Source: JANQOH01 sp965200095
GTDB taxonomy: Bacteria; Pseudomonadota; Alphaproteobacteria; UBA7887
DNA length: 64,000 bases
Assembly: GCA_965200095.1 (NCBI GenBank)
Contig: OZ241350.1
Coordinates: 744,001 to 808,000, forward strand
Direction of reading: 5' to 3'
Positions 27,305 to 38,300 of the stretch are shown here, piece after piece. The first letter of the stretch is position 1. Each line of letters begins with the position of its first letter. The translations under genes and the position numbers were made by a program. The notes under the pieces are model-generated. The model was not told the origin of the DNA, did no database searches, and saw only the letters and a list, made by a program, of their open reading frames with translations.

Positions 27305-30300
27305 ATGGACGTTTTTGCGCTCCGGGACGGGCTCGTGGACGACTACGCGAGCTATACCCGCAGTTTCATCAAGATCGCCGATCCGCGAATCCGGCGCAAA
27401 GTCGATACGGAGCTCGACGCCGGCGCTTTCTGGCCGGAACCGCTCCTCCAACTGAACCCGGCCTTCGAACCCGGAGGGACGATCGACGATCTGGTCTCGG
27501 AGGGGGTGCTCCACGAAGAGTGCGCCCGGATCTTCCGGCTGGACAAGACGGACGCCGACCCCGCAGGCAGGCAGCTCCCGCTCTATGCGCACCAGGCGGA
27601 CGCCATCCGCAAGGCCGGGGCGGGAAAGTCGTATGTCCTGACCAGCGGCACCGGCTCCGGCAAGAGCCTGACCTATATCGTTCCCATCGTGGACCACGTG
27701 CTGCGGCGCGGATCCGGGAACGGGATACAGGCGATCATCGTCTATCCCATGAACGCTCTGGCAAACAGCCAGAACGAGGAGCTCGCCAAGTTCCTCGCGG
27801 CAGGCGACGGCGAATCTCCGGTGCGCTTTGCGCGTTACACCGGGCAGGAGAGGGAGCCCGAGCGGAGAGAGATCCGGACCGATCCGCCGGACATCCTTCT
27901 CACCAACTACATGATGCTGGAGCTCCTGCTGACGCGCGGCGAGGACCGCGAGCTGGTGCGAGCCGCCCGCGGGCTCCGGTTTCTGGTCCTCGACGAGCTC
28001 CACACCTATCGGGGCCGGCAGGGCGCCGATGTCGCATTGCTCATCCGGCGCTGCCGACTCGCTACCGGCGGCGACGATATGATCTGCGTCGGCACCTCGG
28101 CGACGATGACGAGCGGCAAGTCCGCTGCCGACCGGAAGCGCGAGGCGGCGGCAGCCGCCGCCGCCTTGTTCGGCGACGATATGGCCGCCGATCAGGTGAT
28201 CGAGGAGGCCCTCGAGCGGTCGACGCCGGAATTCGATCCCGACGATCCGGCGATGCATGCGGCGTTGACAACGGCAGTCTCACGGGGTCGGGAGCCGCCG
28301 AACAACTATGAAGGTTTTCGGCGGTGTCCGCTGGCGTCGTGGATCGAGTCCGCGTTCGGAATCCGTACCGAGTCGGAAACAGGGCGGCTCGTGCGGCAAT
28401 CTCCGCGGCCCCTGCGAGGGCCGTCGGGTGCGGCCGAGGAACTCGCGGAGCTGGTTTCGGCGGATCGAGAGGCCTGCGCGACCGCTCTGCAACAGTATCT
28501 GCTCAAGGGGTCCGGGCTCCGCGCCGACGAAGAAAGCCGCTTCCCGATATTCGCGTTTCGCCTGCATCAATTTTTCACGCGCGGCGACACGGTATGGACC
28601 ACTCTGGAACCGGAGTCGGTTCGGCATATAGAGATCGCGAAACTCGGCGCGAAACCGGGCGAGCCGGACAAGCCGCTCTTTCCGTTGGTCTTTTGTCGCC
28701 ATTGCGGCGCCGAATATTACAGGGTCGCGTTTTGCCGCGACGGGGAGGAGACTCGCCTCGAACCTCGTGAGGACCGCCGGGACTCGTCCGACGATTCGGT
28801 GGACGCCTGGCTTTACGTCTCGGAAAAGGCGCCCTGGCCCGGCGCCCGCGAGGAGCAGCTGCCGCGGCTGCCGGCCTTCATGAAGGAGCCGGCGGCCGGA
28901 GGCGGAGAGCGCGTTCGGGCCGATGCGCGAAAGGACGTTCCCGAGACGGTTTTCGTCGATGCGGCGGGGCGGCTCGTGCCGGAAGGCGAAGGTCTCGGCG
29001 CCGCCCTCGTCACGAAGAACTTCCTGTTCTGTCTGAACCCCGATTGCGGGATCGCCTGGGCGCGGACGCAACGGTCGGAGAAGGCCAAACTCGGCACGCT
29101 GGGGGTCGATAGCCGGAGCACGGCCACGACGATCCTCGCCGTCCGCTCCCTCGTCGAATTGCAGGGCGCCGGCGCTTCGGCCGACGAACCGCGCAAATTG
29201 CTGAGTTTCACCGATAACCGTCAGGACGCTTCATTGCAGGCGGGCCATTTCAATGACTTCACGCAAGTCGCGCTGCTTCGTTCCGCCCTTTACAAGGCGG
29301 CCTTGCGGAAAGACCCGGAGGGATTGGATCACGGCTCTCTGGCCCGCAGCGTCTTCGAGACTCTCGGCCTCGGGTTCGAAGAGTACGCCGCCGACCCCGA
29401 TGTCCGCGGCCCCGCGCGGCAGGCCACCGAAGACGCCCTGTGCCGGACGATCGATTACTTCCTCTACCGGGATCTGAAACGGGGCTGGCGCGTCACGGCG
29501 CCCAATCTCGAAGACTGCGGTCTCCTCGAATTCGAGTATCAGGGGCTGACCGGCGCGGACGGTCTTCTGGGCGAGAAAGAGCTCTGGGAAGAGGGATTCG
29601 CATCGGGACAGGGCCGCGACCGGGAATATCTGGAAACGCCGCCTGCGTTGCGGTCGTGCGACGCGCCGTTACGCGAGGAAATCCTGCGGACGCTGCTCGA
29701 CGTGCTGCGCCAGCAGCTGGCGATCGAGGTCGATGCGCTCGATCCCCGCAAGCAGCAGGAGCTCGTTCGACAAACGAAGCCCCGTCTTCTCGAGGGGACC
29801 GTGTGGTGTCTCGACGACCCGGGCGAGTTGGCGAAATCCACGGTCGCCTACCCCCGCGCGCGTCGGGGCAGGGATCCCCGCGAAGACAAGACCGGCTTCT
29901 TCGTATCGTCCTGGGGCGCGCTGGGCCGCTACGTCCGGCGCCGTCTGGCGGAATATGCGGACGCCGGCCGGCCGTTCGGCCGGGAGGACGTCGACCGAAC
30001 CATCCGTTTCCTGTTCGGCGCCCTGGCGCGGTACGGGATTCTCGAACGGGTCCGCAGCGCGGACGGCTACCGGATCAATCCCGGCGCGCTGCGCTGGGTC
30101 GCCGGCGACGGCGAGACGCGCCCGCACGACCGGACGCGGTTGCTCGAGGTCGGAGAAATCCCGGCCCGCGCCAACCGCTACTTCCTGGAATGCTACAGGA
30201 GTTTCGTGGATGTCGAATGTCTCCTCGAAGCCCGCGAGCACACGGCGCAGGTCGCGTCCGAGGACCGGGAAGAGCGCGAGGCGCGCTTCCGGGAGGGCGG

Positions 30301-32551
30301 GCTCCCGCTGTTGTTCTGTTCTCCGACCATGGAACTCGGGGTCGACATAGCCCAGCTCAATCTGGTCAACCTGCGGAACGTCCCTCCGACGCCGGCGAAC
30401 TATGCACAACGCAGCGGACGCGCCGGACGGAGCGGCCAACCGGCGCTGGTCTACACCTATTGCGCCGGTCGAAGCCCCCACGACCAATACTATTACGGGC
30501 GGCCCGGCGACATGGTGGCGGGGTCGGTGACGCCGCCGCGCATCGACCTGCGCAACCGGGACCTCGTCCGTTCTCACATTCACGCGATCTGGACGGAAAT
30601 GGCGAACCCCGACTTCGGGCCGACTCTGACGAGCTTGCTCGATGTCCGCCACGAGGACGGCGCCATCGAATTGCCCGTAAAAGCTTCGATCCGGCGTTCT
30701 CTCGACGATCCCGCGCTGCGCGCTGCGGCCCTGAAGAGAGCCGACCGGCTCATCGATAGCATCGGCCGGGAACTGGAGTCCGCGACATGGTTCCGCGAAG
30801 ACTGGGTCGGCGAGATTTTGAACGGGATCGTCCAGTCGTTCGAAGCTGCCTGCAATCGCTGGCGGGGGCTTTACCGCGCCGCCGTCCGGCAACGCGAGCT
30901 GCATCACCGGATCATCGGGGACACGTCGCGCCCCGAAGCCGAGCGCGCCCATTCGCGGCGCCTCCGCGCCCAGGCCGAGAGCCAGATACGGCTGCTTACC
31001 GAGGCCGAAAGCGTCTATCGGGGCGACTTCTATTCTTACAGGTATCTCGCCGCCGAAGGCTTCCTGCCGGGCTACAATTTCCCCCGGTTGCCGCTGTCGG
31101 CCTATGTGCCCGGCCGGCGGCTGCGAACCGGCAGCGACGAGTTCATCTCGCGGCCCCGGTTCCTTGCCATATCGGAGTTCGGCCCGCGGGCGCTGATCTA
31201 TCACGAAGGCTCCCGCTACCGGGCCTACAAGGTGAATCTGGATTTCGGATCGGACGAGATCGAGTCCGCCCACAACCTTCCCACCGCGACCATGAAGCGT
31301 TGCTCGCGCTGCGGGTACGCGCATGTCGCCGAAGGCGTCAACCTGACGGAGGTTTGCGAGCGATGCGGCGCGGGCCTGAACGAGGAATCGCTTATCGGCG
31401 ATCTCGTCCGCATGCAGAACGTCAGCCTGCGGTCGGTGCAACGCATCACCTGCGACGAGGAGGAGAGGCAGCGCTTCGGCTACCGGCTTGTCAGCGCCTA
31501 CCGGTTCCCGGAGATCGGCGGCAAGATGGACCGAAGCGACAGCGAAGCCGCCGTCGATGGCGTCCGCGTCATGCGCCTGAGCTATGGGGACGCTACGGAT
31601 CTCTACCGCATCAACCTGGGCTGGGCGAAGCGCCGGCCGGACCAGCCGGACGGGTTCGTTCTCGACCTGGAGAAAGGATACTGGGCGCGCAACGAAGCCG
31701 ACGGGGAAGACCGGGACGACGCCACGGCCGACGGTCGGAAAACCCGGGTCGTGCCCTATGTCATCGACACGCGGAACGTCCTTGTCGTCGCCTTCGAACC
31801 GCTGCCGGACAGGGCGGAGATGGCGGCGCTTCAGGCGGCCTTCCGCGAAGCGATACGGAAACGCTACCAGCTCGAGCCGCGGGAACTGTCCGCCGAGGCG
31901 ATGCCCACGCCCGATGACCGGCGGGAGATACTTTTCTACGAAGCCGCGGAGGGCGGCGCGGGGGTGCTGCGGCAGCTCGTCGACGACCCCGGAGCGATAC
32001 CGGCCCTCGCCCGGCGCGCCCTTGAAATCTGCCACTTCGACCCGGATACGCTCGACGACCTCAAGGCCGATGCGTGCGGCAAGGCTTGTTACGAGTGCCT
32101 GCTGGATTACGGGAATCAGCCCGACCACATGCTTCTGGACCGTCATGCGATCCGCGATTCGCTGGCCGAACTCGCCCGCTCCAGGGCCAGGCCCGCCGGC
32201 GGCCCGGGGTCGCGGACGGAGCGGCTTGCGGCCTTGCGCAAAGCCTGCGACAGCAAGCTGGAGCTGCGGTGGCTCGACCGCCTCGACGCCCTGGGCCTCC
32301 GCTTGCCCAGCGACGCCCAGCTCCCGATCGAAGCCTGTTCGACAAGACCCGACTTCTTCTATCGCGACTACAACGCGGCCGTCTACATCGACGGACCGCC
32401 GCACGACGGGGAGGACCGGATCCGGGACGACGAGGCGATCGCGGAACGGCTGATGGACGCCGGATACGCCGTCCTCCGGTTCCACCACAGGGCGGACTGG
32501 GACGGCATATTCCGCCGTCATCCGGACATATTCGGGCCGGCGAACCGATGA
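27305..32551 (+). CDS. YprA/DUF1998-family superfamily 2 helicase (DISARM/ARMADA/Druantia-type defence helicase)
   Basis: 1748 residues from ATG 27305 (MDVFALRDGLVDDYASYTRS), the usual opening of this family. The motor has Walker A TSGTGSGKS at 113-121, motif II DELH at 230-233 and motif VI QRSGRAGRSG near 1035. Between the two RecA lobes lies a large insert. Towards the C-terminus are a four-Cys cluster (CSRCGYA...CERCGAG, about 1332-1357) and the DUF1998-type Cys block CGKACYECLLDYGNQPDHM near 1591. The last 90 residues (RPDFFYRDYNAAVYIDGPPH) resemble the Vsr/DUF559 nuclease fold with a non-standard IDG. Proteins of this family are the core of DISARM, Dpd, Druantia and ARMADA defence systems. 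It overlaps the next gene by four bases. Confidence 0.88.
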   Translation: MDVFALRDGLVDDYASYTRSFIKIADPRIRRKVDTELDAGAFWPEPLLQLNPAFEPGGTIDDLVSEGVLHEECARIFRLDKTDADPAGRQLPLYAHQADAIRKAGAGKSYVLTSGTGSGKSLTYIVPIVDHVLRRGSGNGIQAIIVYPMNALANSQNEELAKFLAAGDGESPVRFARYTGQEREPERREIRTDPPDILLTNYMMLELLLTRGEDRELVRAARGLRFLVLDELHTYRGRQGADVALLIRRCRLATGGDDMICVGTSATMTSGKSAADRKREAAAAAAALFGDDMAADQVIEEALERSTPEFDPDDPAMHAALTTAVSRGREPPNNYEGFRRCPLASWIESAFGIRTESETGRLVRQSPRPLRGPSGAAEELAELVSADREACATALQQYLLKGSGLRADEESRFPIFAFRLHQFFTRGDTVWTTLEPESVRHIEIAKLGAKPGEPDKPLFPLVFCRHCGAEYYRVAFCRDGEETRLEPREDRRDSSDDSVDAWLYVSEKAPWPGAREEQLPRLPAFMKEPAAGGGERVRADARKDVPETVFVDAAGRLVPEGEGLGAALVTKNFLFCLNPDCGIAWARTQRSEKAKLGTLGVDSRSTATTILAVRSLVELQGAGASADEPRKLLSFTDNRQDASLQAGHFNDFTQVALLRSALYKAALRKDPEGLDHGSLARSVFETLGLGFEEYAADPDVRGPARQATEDALCRTIDYFLYRDLKRGWRVTAPNLEDCGLLEFEYQGLTGADGLLGEKELWEEGFASGQGRDREYLETPPALRSCDAPLREEILRTLLDVLRQQLAIEVDALDPRKQQELVRQTKPRLLEGTVWCLDDPGELAKSTVAYPRARRGRDPREDKTGFFVSSWGALGRYVRRRLAEYADAGRPFGREDVDRTIRFLFGALARYGILERVRSADGYRINPGALRWVAGDGETRPHDRTRLLEVGEIPARANRYFLECYRSFVDVECLLEAREHTAQVASEDREEREARFREGGLPLLFCSPTMELGVDIAQLNLVNLRNVPPTPANYAQRSGRAGRSGQPALVYTYCAGRSPHDQYYYGRPGDMVAGSVTPPRIDLRNRDLVRSHIHAIWTEMANPDFGPTLTSLLDVRHEDGAIELPVKASIRRSLDDPALRAAALKRADRLIDSIGRELESATWFREDWVGEILNGIVQSFEAACNRWRGLYRAAVRQRELHHRIIGDTSRPEAERAHSRRLRAQAESQIRLLTEAESVYRGDFYSYRYLAAEGFLPGYNFPRLPLSAYVPGRRLRTGSDEFISRPRFLAISEFGPRALIYHEGSRYRAYKVNLDFGSDEIESAHNLPTATMKRCSRCGYAHVAEGVNLTEVCERCGAGLNEESLIGDLVRMQNVSLRSVQRITCDEEERQRFGYRLVSAYRFPEIGGKMDRSDSEAAVDGVRVMRLSYGDATDLYRINLGWAKRRPDQPDGFVLDLEKGYWARNEADGEDRDDATADGRKTRVVPYVIDTRNVLVVAFEPLPDRAEMAALQAAFREAIRKRYQLEPRELSAEAMPTPDDRREILFYEAAEGGAGVLRQLVDDPGAIPALARRALEICHFDPDTLDDLKADACGKACYECLLDYGNQPDHMLLDRHAIRDSLAELARSRARPAGGPGSRTERLAALRKACDSKLELRWLDRLDALGLRLPSDAQLPIEACSTRPDFFYRDYNAAVYIDGPPHDGEDRIRDDEAIAERLMDAGYAVLRFHHRADWDGIFRRHPDIFGPANR

Positions 32552-35382
32552 ACGGGGCGCAATTGTCGCAGCCCGGAACGCTCATCCGCGCCCGCGGACG
32601 CGAATGGGTCGTTCTGCCGGAGTCGACCGGGGAACTGTTGATGGCGCGGCCGGTCGGCGGCCTCGACGAGGAGACCGCGGGCATCATGCCCGCCGTCGAG
32701 CCGGTCGATTCCGCGAGCTTTCCGCTGCCCGCCGCGTCCGACGCGGGGGACTTCGCGTCCGGACTGCTGCTTCGCGAGGCGGCCCGGCTGTCGACACGCG
32801 CCGCCGCCGGGCCGTTCCGGAGTTTCGGACGGATCGCCGTAGAGCCCCGGCCCTATCAGCTCGTCCCGCTGATGATGGCGCTCCGGCTCGACCCGGTGCG
32901 CCTGCTCATCGCCGACGATGTGGGCATCGGCAAGACCGTCGAGGCGAGCGTCATCGCGCGCGAGCTGCTCGACCGCGGCGAGATACGCCGTCTGGCGGTC
33001 TTGTGTCCGCCGCAACTCGCCGAGCAATGGCAGCGCGAATTGTCGGAAAAATTCCACATCGACGCCGAACTCGTCCTGAGCGGCACCGTCCGCCGTCTCG
33101 AACGCGACCTGCCGATCGGCGTCTCGGTGTTCGACCGTCATCGTTTCACCGTCGTCTCCACGGATTTCATCAAGAGCCCGAGGCGCGCGGACGACTTCAT
33201 CGTCAAATGCCCCGAATTCGTGATCGTGGACGAGGCGCACGGTTGCACGCTCGCGGCCGGCGCCGGGAAGGGGCGCCAGCAGCGTTTCGACCTGCTCAGG
33301 CGCATCGCCGCCGACGAGGCGCGTCATATCCTTCTGGTCACGGCGACCCCGCACAGCGGCAACGAAGGCGCCTTCCGGTCCCTGCTGGGCCTGCTCGATC
33401 CCGCCTTCCGCGATCTGCCGGCCGACCTCGACAGCGCCCGGCGCGAAGGCGTGCGACGCCGGCTCGCCCGTCATCTGGTGCAGCGCCGGCGCGCCGATAT
33501 CCGCCGCTGGCTCGGCTCCGACACCAGGTTCCCGCGGCGCATGGACAAGGAGGCGACCTGGAATTTCAGCCCGGAATACCGGGCGCTGTTCGACGACATA
33601 CTCTCCTTCGCGCGCGAATATGTGGCCGTGGAGGCGGGAGAACGGCGGCGGCGAAGGGTGCGCTACTGGTCCGCCCTGGCGCTTCTGCGCTGTGTCTCCT
33701 CCAGCCCGGCGGCGGCGGTGGCCACGTTGCGGAGCCGGGCGGCGGTCGACGACGCCGAAGACATCGACGAGGTCGGGCGCCGCACCGTCCTCGATCACGG
33801 CGACGACGACGATGCCGCCGCCGTCGATTTCAGCCCGGGCGCCGACAGCGAAACCGGGTCCGGCCGCACGCAGCGGCGGCTTCTCGAATTCGCCCGCCGC
33901 GCCGAAGCCCTTTCGTCCGGCTCCGACCGCAAGCTCGAGGGCGCCGTCCGCGAGATACGCGCCCTGGTCGATGACGGCTTCCGGCCGGTCGTCTTCTGCC
34001 GGTTCGTCGACACGGCGGAATATGTCGCAGGGGGATTCCGCAAGGCGCTCCCCGACGCCGTCCGCGTGGAGGCCGTCACGGGCCGCCTGCCGCCGGCCGA
34101 ACGCGAGGCCCGTATCGCCCGGCTGACGGAGACGCCCGGCAAATATGTGCTGGTCTGCACCGATTGCCTGTCGGAAGGCGTCAACCTGCAACAGCATTTC
34201 AACGCGGCGCTGCATTACGATCTGGCGTGGAACCCGACGCGCCACGAGCAGCGGGAAGGACGGGTGGACCGGTTCGGCCAGGAAAGCGACGAGGTCCGCA
34301 CCGTCACATGGTACGGCGCCGACAACCCCGTCGACGGCGTGATCCTCGACGTGCTCATCCGCAAACACAAGAGCATCAAGAGCGATCTGGGCGTCGCCGT
34401 CGCCGTGCCCGGGTCGAGCGAGCAAATCGCGGAAACCCTGTTCGAGGGCGCGTTGTTCCGCGAACGGGCCGGCGCGACCCAGATGACGCTGGACTTTATC
34501 GACGACCTCGACGGGAAGACGCAGGCAGTCCATGACGAATGGGACGATGCCCGCCGGCGCGAAAAGGCCAGCCGGTCGCGCTTCGCACAGCACGCGCTGA
34601 AGCCGGAGGCCGTCGCCGCCGAACTCGCAAGCGTGCAGTCCGCCATCGGGCGGAGCGCCGATGTCGAGCGCTTTTTCCATGCCGTGCTGCGCGCCGCCGG
34701 AACGCCCCTGAAAACCATGAACGGAAGCGTTACGGCCCGGATCGGTCCCCACACGCCGCGGGATATTCGCCAGGCCGTCGGCCGCGACGAGCCTTTCTCC
34801 GGCCGCTTCGAACTTCCCCTGAAGCAGGGCGAGCTCTACCTGGGCCGCACCAGCCCCATCGTCGAAGGCCTTGCCGGATGGACCCTGGACCGGGCGCTCG
34901 ACCCGGAAGCGTCGCAACCCTCCGTGTCGCGCTGCGGCGTCGTCTCCACCTCGGCGGTCGCCGCGCGGACGACGGTCCTGATCGCCCGTTTCCGGCGCCA
35001 TCTCCGGACGGGCGGCCCCGACGCTCCGGCCATCCTCTGCGAGGAGATTATCCCGCTCGCCTGCGCCGGCCCGGCGGACGATCCGTCGTGGCTGGCGCCC
35101 GGCGACGCCGAGACATTGCTCGCCGACGCGCGTCCCGAGGCCAACCTCGTCAAGACGGCGTTCGACCAGCAAATCGACCGGCTTCTCGCCGCGTTGCCGA
35201 AATACCGGGAGGCGCTCGAAGCCGTCGCCCGCGAACGCGCCGGGGACCAGTTGACCGCCCACCGCCGCGTCCGCCAGGCGTCCCGCGCAAGCGGCCGCAT
35301 CTCGGTGGAACCGGCGCTCCCGGTGGACATTCTCGGCGCCTGGGTCCTGTTGCCGAAACCCGGCCCGGCGACCGCGGCATGA
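32548..35382 (+). CDS. SNF2-family helicase (DrmD-like)
   Basis: 944 residues from ATG 32548 (ATGA overlap with the helicase stop). After an N-terminal SH3-like region comes the SNF2 motor: Walker A DDVGIGKTVEA with GIGKT at 126-130, DEAH at 228-231, SAT-like TATPHSGN, and the second lobe ending in RHEQREGRVDRFGQ near 565-580. The C-terminal 350 residues are helical. Domain order and length fit the SNF2 helicases of class 1 DISARM (DrmD) and of related systems, where they work with the DUF1998 helicase and the methyltransferase. ATP-driven remodelling or translocation on DNA is the family activity; the exact role here is inferred from the operon. Confidence 0.87.
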   Translation: MNGAQLSQPGTLIRARGREWVVLPESTGELLMARPVGGLDEETAGIMPAVEPVDSASFPLPAASDAGDFASGLLLREAARLSTRAAAGPFRSFGRIAVEPRPYQLVPLMMALRLDPVRLLIADDVGIGKTVEASVIARELLDRGEIRRLAVLCPPQLAEQWQRELSEKFHIDAELVLSGTVRRLERDLPIGVSVFDRHRFTVVSTDFIKSPRRADDFIVKCPEFVIVDEAHGCTLAAGAGKGRQQRFDLLRRIAADEARHILLVTATPHSGNEGAFRSLLGLLDPAFRDLPADLDSARREGVRRRLARHLVQRRRADIRRWLGSDTRFPRRMDKEATWNFSPEYRALFDDILSFAREYVAVEAGERRRRRVRYWSALALLRCVSSSPAAAVATLRSRAAVDDAEDIDEVGRRTVLDHGDDDDAAAVDFSPGADSETGSGRTQRRLLEFARRAEALSSGSDRKLEGAVREIRALVDDGFRPVVFCRFVDTAEYVAGGFRKALPDAVRVEAVTGRLPPAEREARIARLTETPGKYVLVCTDCLSEGVNLQQHFNAALHYDLAWNPTRHEQREGRVDRFGQESDEVRTVTWYGADNPVDGVILDVLIRKHKSIKSDLGVAVAVPGSSEQIAETLFEGALFRERAGATQMTLDFIDDLDGKTQAVHDEWDDARRREKASRSRFAQHALKPEAVAAELASVQSAIGRSADVERFFHAVLRAAGTPLKTMNGSVTARIGPHTPRDIRQAVGRDEPFSGRFELPLKQGELYLGRTSPIVEGLAGWTLDRALDPEASQPSVSRCGVVSTSAVAARTTVLIARFRRHLRTGGPDAPAILCEEIIPLACAGPADDPSWLAPGDAETLLADARPEANLVKTAFDQQIDRLLAALPKYREALEAVARERAGDQLTAHRRVRQASRASGRISVEPALPVDILGAWVLLPKPGPATAA

Positions 35383-38300
35383 CCCGCCGCGACGCCGAAT
35401 TCCAGACCGTCCGGTCGGAAGGCGGCTTGCTGCCGCCCGACCTGCTGCGGCGCGTCCTCGATCCCGCCGGCGATCTCCCCGGCGTTCGGCCCGAGGATTA
35501 CGACTTGCGGCGCGGCGAGCGTCTCGGCGAAGTCATCGTTCCCGGCTGGAGCCGGCTGCTCAGACACTGGTCGGACTTTCGCGAGGCGGCGGCCGGTCTC
35601 CGCGAAGACGAAGCCGGAACCGCGCTCACCAACGACCGCTGGACCCTGCCGCTGTTGCGGGAGCTGGGGTTCGGGCCGCTCCTCGCGAGCGCCGCCCCCG
35701 CAGTCGCGGGGCGGAGCTGGGCCATCGCCCGCTTCCTCGGCCCGGCGCCGGTCCACCTCGTGGGATGCCACGTGAACCTCGACCGCAGGTCCCCCGGCGT
35801 GCGCGGCGCGGCCCGCGCCAATCCCCACGGACTCGTGCAGGAATTCCTCAACCGCTCCGACGGGCATCTTTGGGCCATCGTCTCGAACGGCCTGCAATTA
35901 CGCCTGCTCCGCGACAGCCGGGCGCTCTCCCGCCAGTCGTTCCTGGAGTTCGACCTGGAAGCCATGTTCGCCGGCGAAGTATATTCCGACTTCGTGCTTC
36001 TCTGGCTCACGGCCCACGCCACGCGGTTCGCGCCGCGCGGAGACGGCGGACCCGAAACCTGCCGGCTGGAGGCGTGGACGGAAGAGGCGCGGAAACAGGG
36101 CGCGCGCGCTCTGGGCGACTTGCGGGGCGGCGTCGAACGGGCCCTGCGGACGCTCGGGCAAGGCTTGACGAGCCATCCCCGAAACCTCCGGCTGCGCGAC
36201 GCGCTCCGCAGCGGCGCGCTTGCGCCCTCCGACCTCCACGGACAATTGCTCCGCATCGTCTATCGGCTGATCTTCCTGTTCGTCGCCGAAGACCGCACCC
36301 TCGAAGGCCGGCCGCTGCTTCACCCTCCCGACGGTTCCGGGATCGCCGCCACGGCGCGCGAGCGATACGCGGCGCATTACGGCACGGCCCGTCTGCGGGG
36401 CCTCGCCGGCGCCGTCAAGGGCGGCCGTCACGGCGATCTGTGGCGGCAATTCGGACTCGTCGCCGCGGCGCTTTCCGGGGATCCGTCCCTCGCGCCGGCC
36501 CGCCGGCATCTGGCGCTTCCGGCCCTCGGCGGCTTCCTCTGGGACCCGGAGTCCACCGCCGCGCTCAACGACGCGGAGCTCGCGAATTGCGATTTTCTCG
36601 ACGCCTTGCGAGACCTCGCCTTCATCCGCCGGGGCAACGCCCTGCGCCCCGTGGACTACAGGAGCCTCGGCGCCGAGGAACTCGGCGGCGTCTACGAAAG
36701 CCTGCTGGCGCTTACCCTCCGGGTCGGCGCCGACGGCGCCGATTTGAAGTTCGCCGAATTCGCCGGCAACGAGCGCAAGACCACCGGCTCCTACTATACC
36801 CCCGACTCGCTGGTCCAATGCCTCCTCGACTCCGCTCTCGACCCCGTTGTCGAGGACGCCGTCCGCGGCAAGTCCGGCCGGGAGGCGGAAAAGGCGATTC
36901 TCGAACTCAATATCGTCGACCCCGCCGTGGGCTCCGGGCACTTCCTCATCGGCGCGGCGCGGCGCCTGGCCCGCCGTCTCGCACGGGCGCGCGCGACTGC
37001 CGACGGGGAAAGCGAGCCGTCGCCGCTCCTCTACCAGCGCGCGTTGCGCGATGTCATCGGGCGCTGCCTCTACGGCGTCGATGTCAACCCCATGGCCGCC
37101 GAACTGTGCCGCGTCGGCCTGTGGCTGGAAGCCCTGGAGCCCGGCAAGCCGCTGTCCTTCCTCGACCGCCGCATCCGCGTCGGCGACAGCCTGCTGGGCG
37201 TTCTCGACCCTGCCGTCATGGCGCGCGGCGTCCCCGGACAGGCTTACAAGCCGCTGACCGGCGACGACAAGGCCGTCTGCCGCGACCTCAAGGCGCGGAA
37301 CCGTCGCGCCGGCGCCTCGGTCCAGCCCGGTCTGTTCGACGAAGCCGGCGTCCGGCGCGTCGCGACGGCCGTCTCCGGGCTGGACGACATGCCGGAAGAC
37401 ACCCTCGCCGACATCGACCGGAAGCGTGCGGCATGGGAGGCTGCCCGCACCGCCGACGCCCGCCGGCGGGAAACCCTGCGGGGCGACCTTTTTACCGGCG
37501 CTTTCCTCGCTCCGAAAACCGCCGACGACATGGACGCTGTTCCCCTCACCGAGGACCTGAACCGGCTCGACAGGGACATGCCCATGCGCCGGCGCGTAGA
37601 GCGCGCCGCCGGCGACCTTGCGCTACGTCATCGCTACTTCCACTGGCCGTTGGAGTTCCCCGAGGTCATGACGGCCGGCGGGTTCGATGTCGTGCTGGGT
37701 AATCCGCCCTGGGAACGCATCAAACTCCAGGAGAAGGAATTTTTCGCTGCCCGAGCGCCCGAAATCGCCCGAGCCCGGAACAAGGCCGCACGCGAGCGCC
37801 TTATTCAGGCGCTCGTTGCAACGGACGCGCCGCCGGCTGACCGGGCGCTCTATGGCGAGTTCCAGAAAACCAAACACACGGCCGAAGCCGCCAGTCATTT
37901 CATTCGCTCCAGCGGCCGTTTCCCACTGACCGCCGTGGCCGACATGAACACATACGCGTTGTTTGCCGAAACCTTTCTTCAACTACTGGCGCCCTCGGGT
38001 CGCGCCGGCATCGTCGTCCAGTCCGGCATCGCCACCGACTACGGCACAAGGCGTTTTTTCCGGGAGGTTTCCGAAACCGGCCGGCTAATCAGCTTGTATG
38101 ATTTTGAAAACAGGGAGGGCTTGTTTCCCGGCGTGCATAGAATGATGAAATTCTGCCTGCTCACCCTCGGGGCGATCGGCAACGGGTCTGCGGACTTCAC
38201 CCTCTTCGCCACGAACATTAAGCACCTGGCCGATCGGCGCAGACACTTTACCTTGTCCACGGAAGACATCCATCGCATCAACCCCAACACCCGCACCATG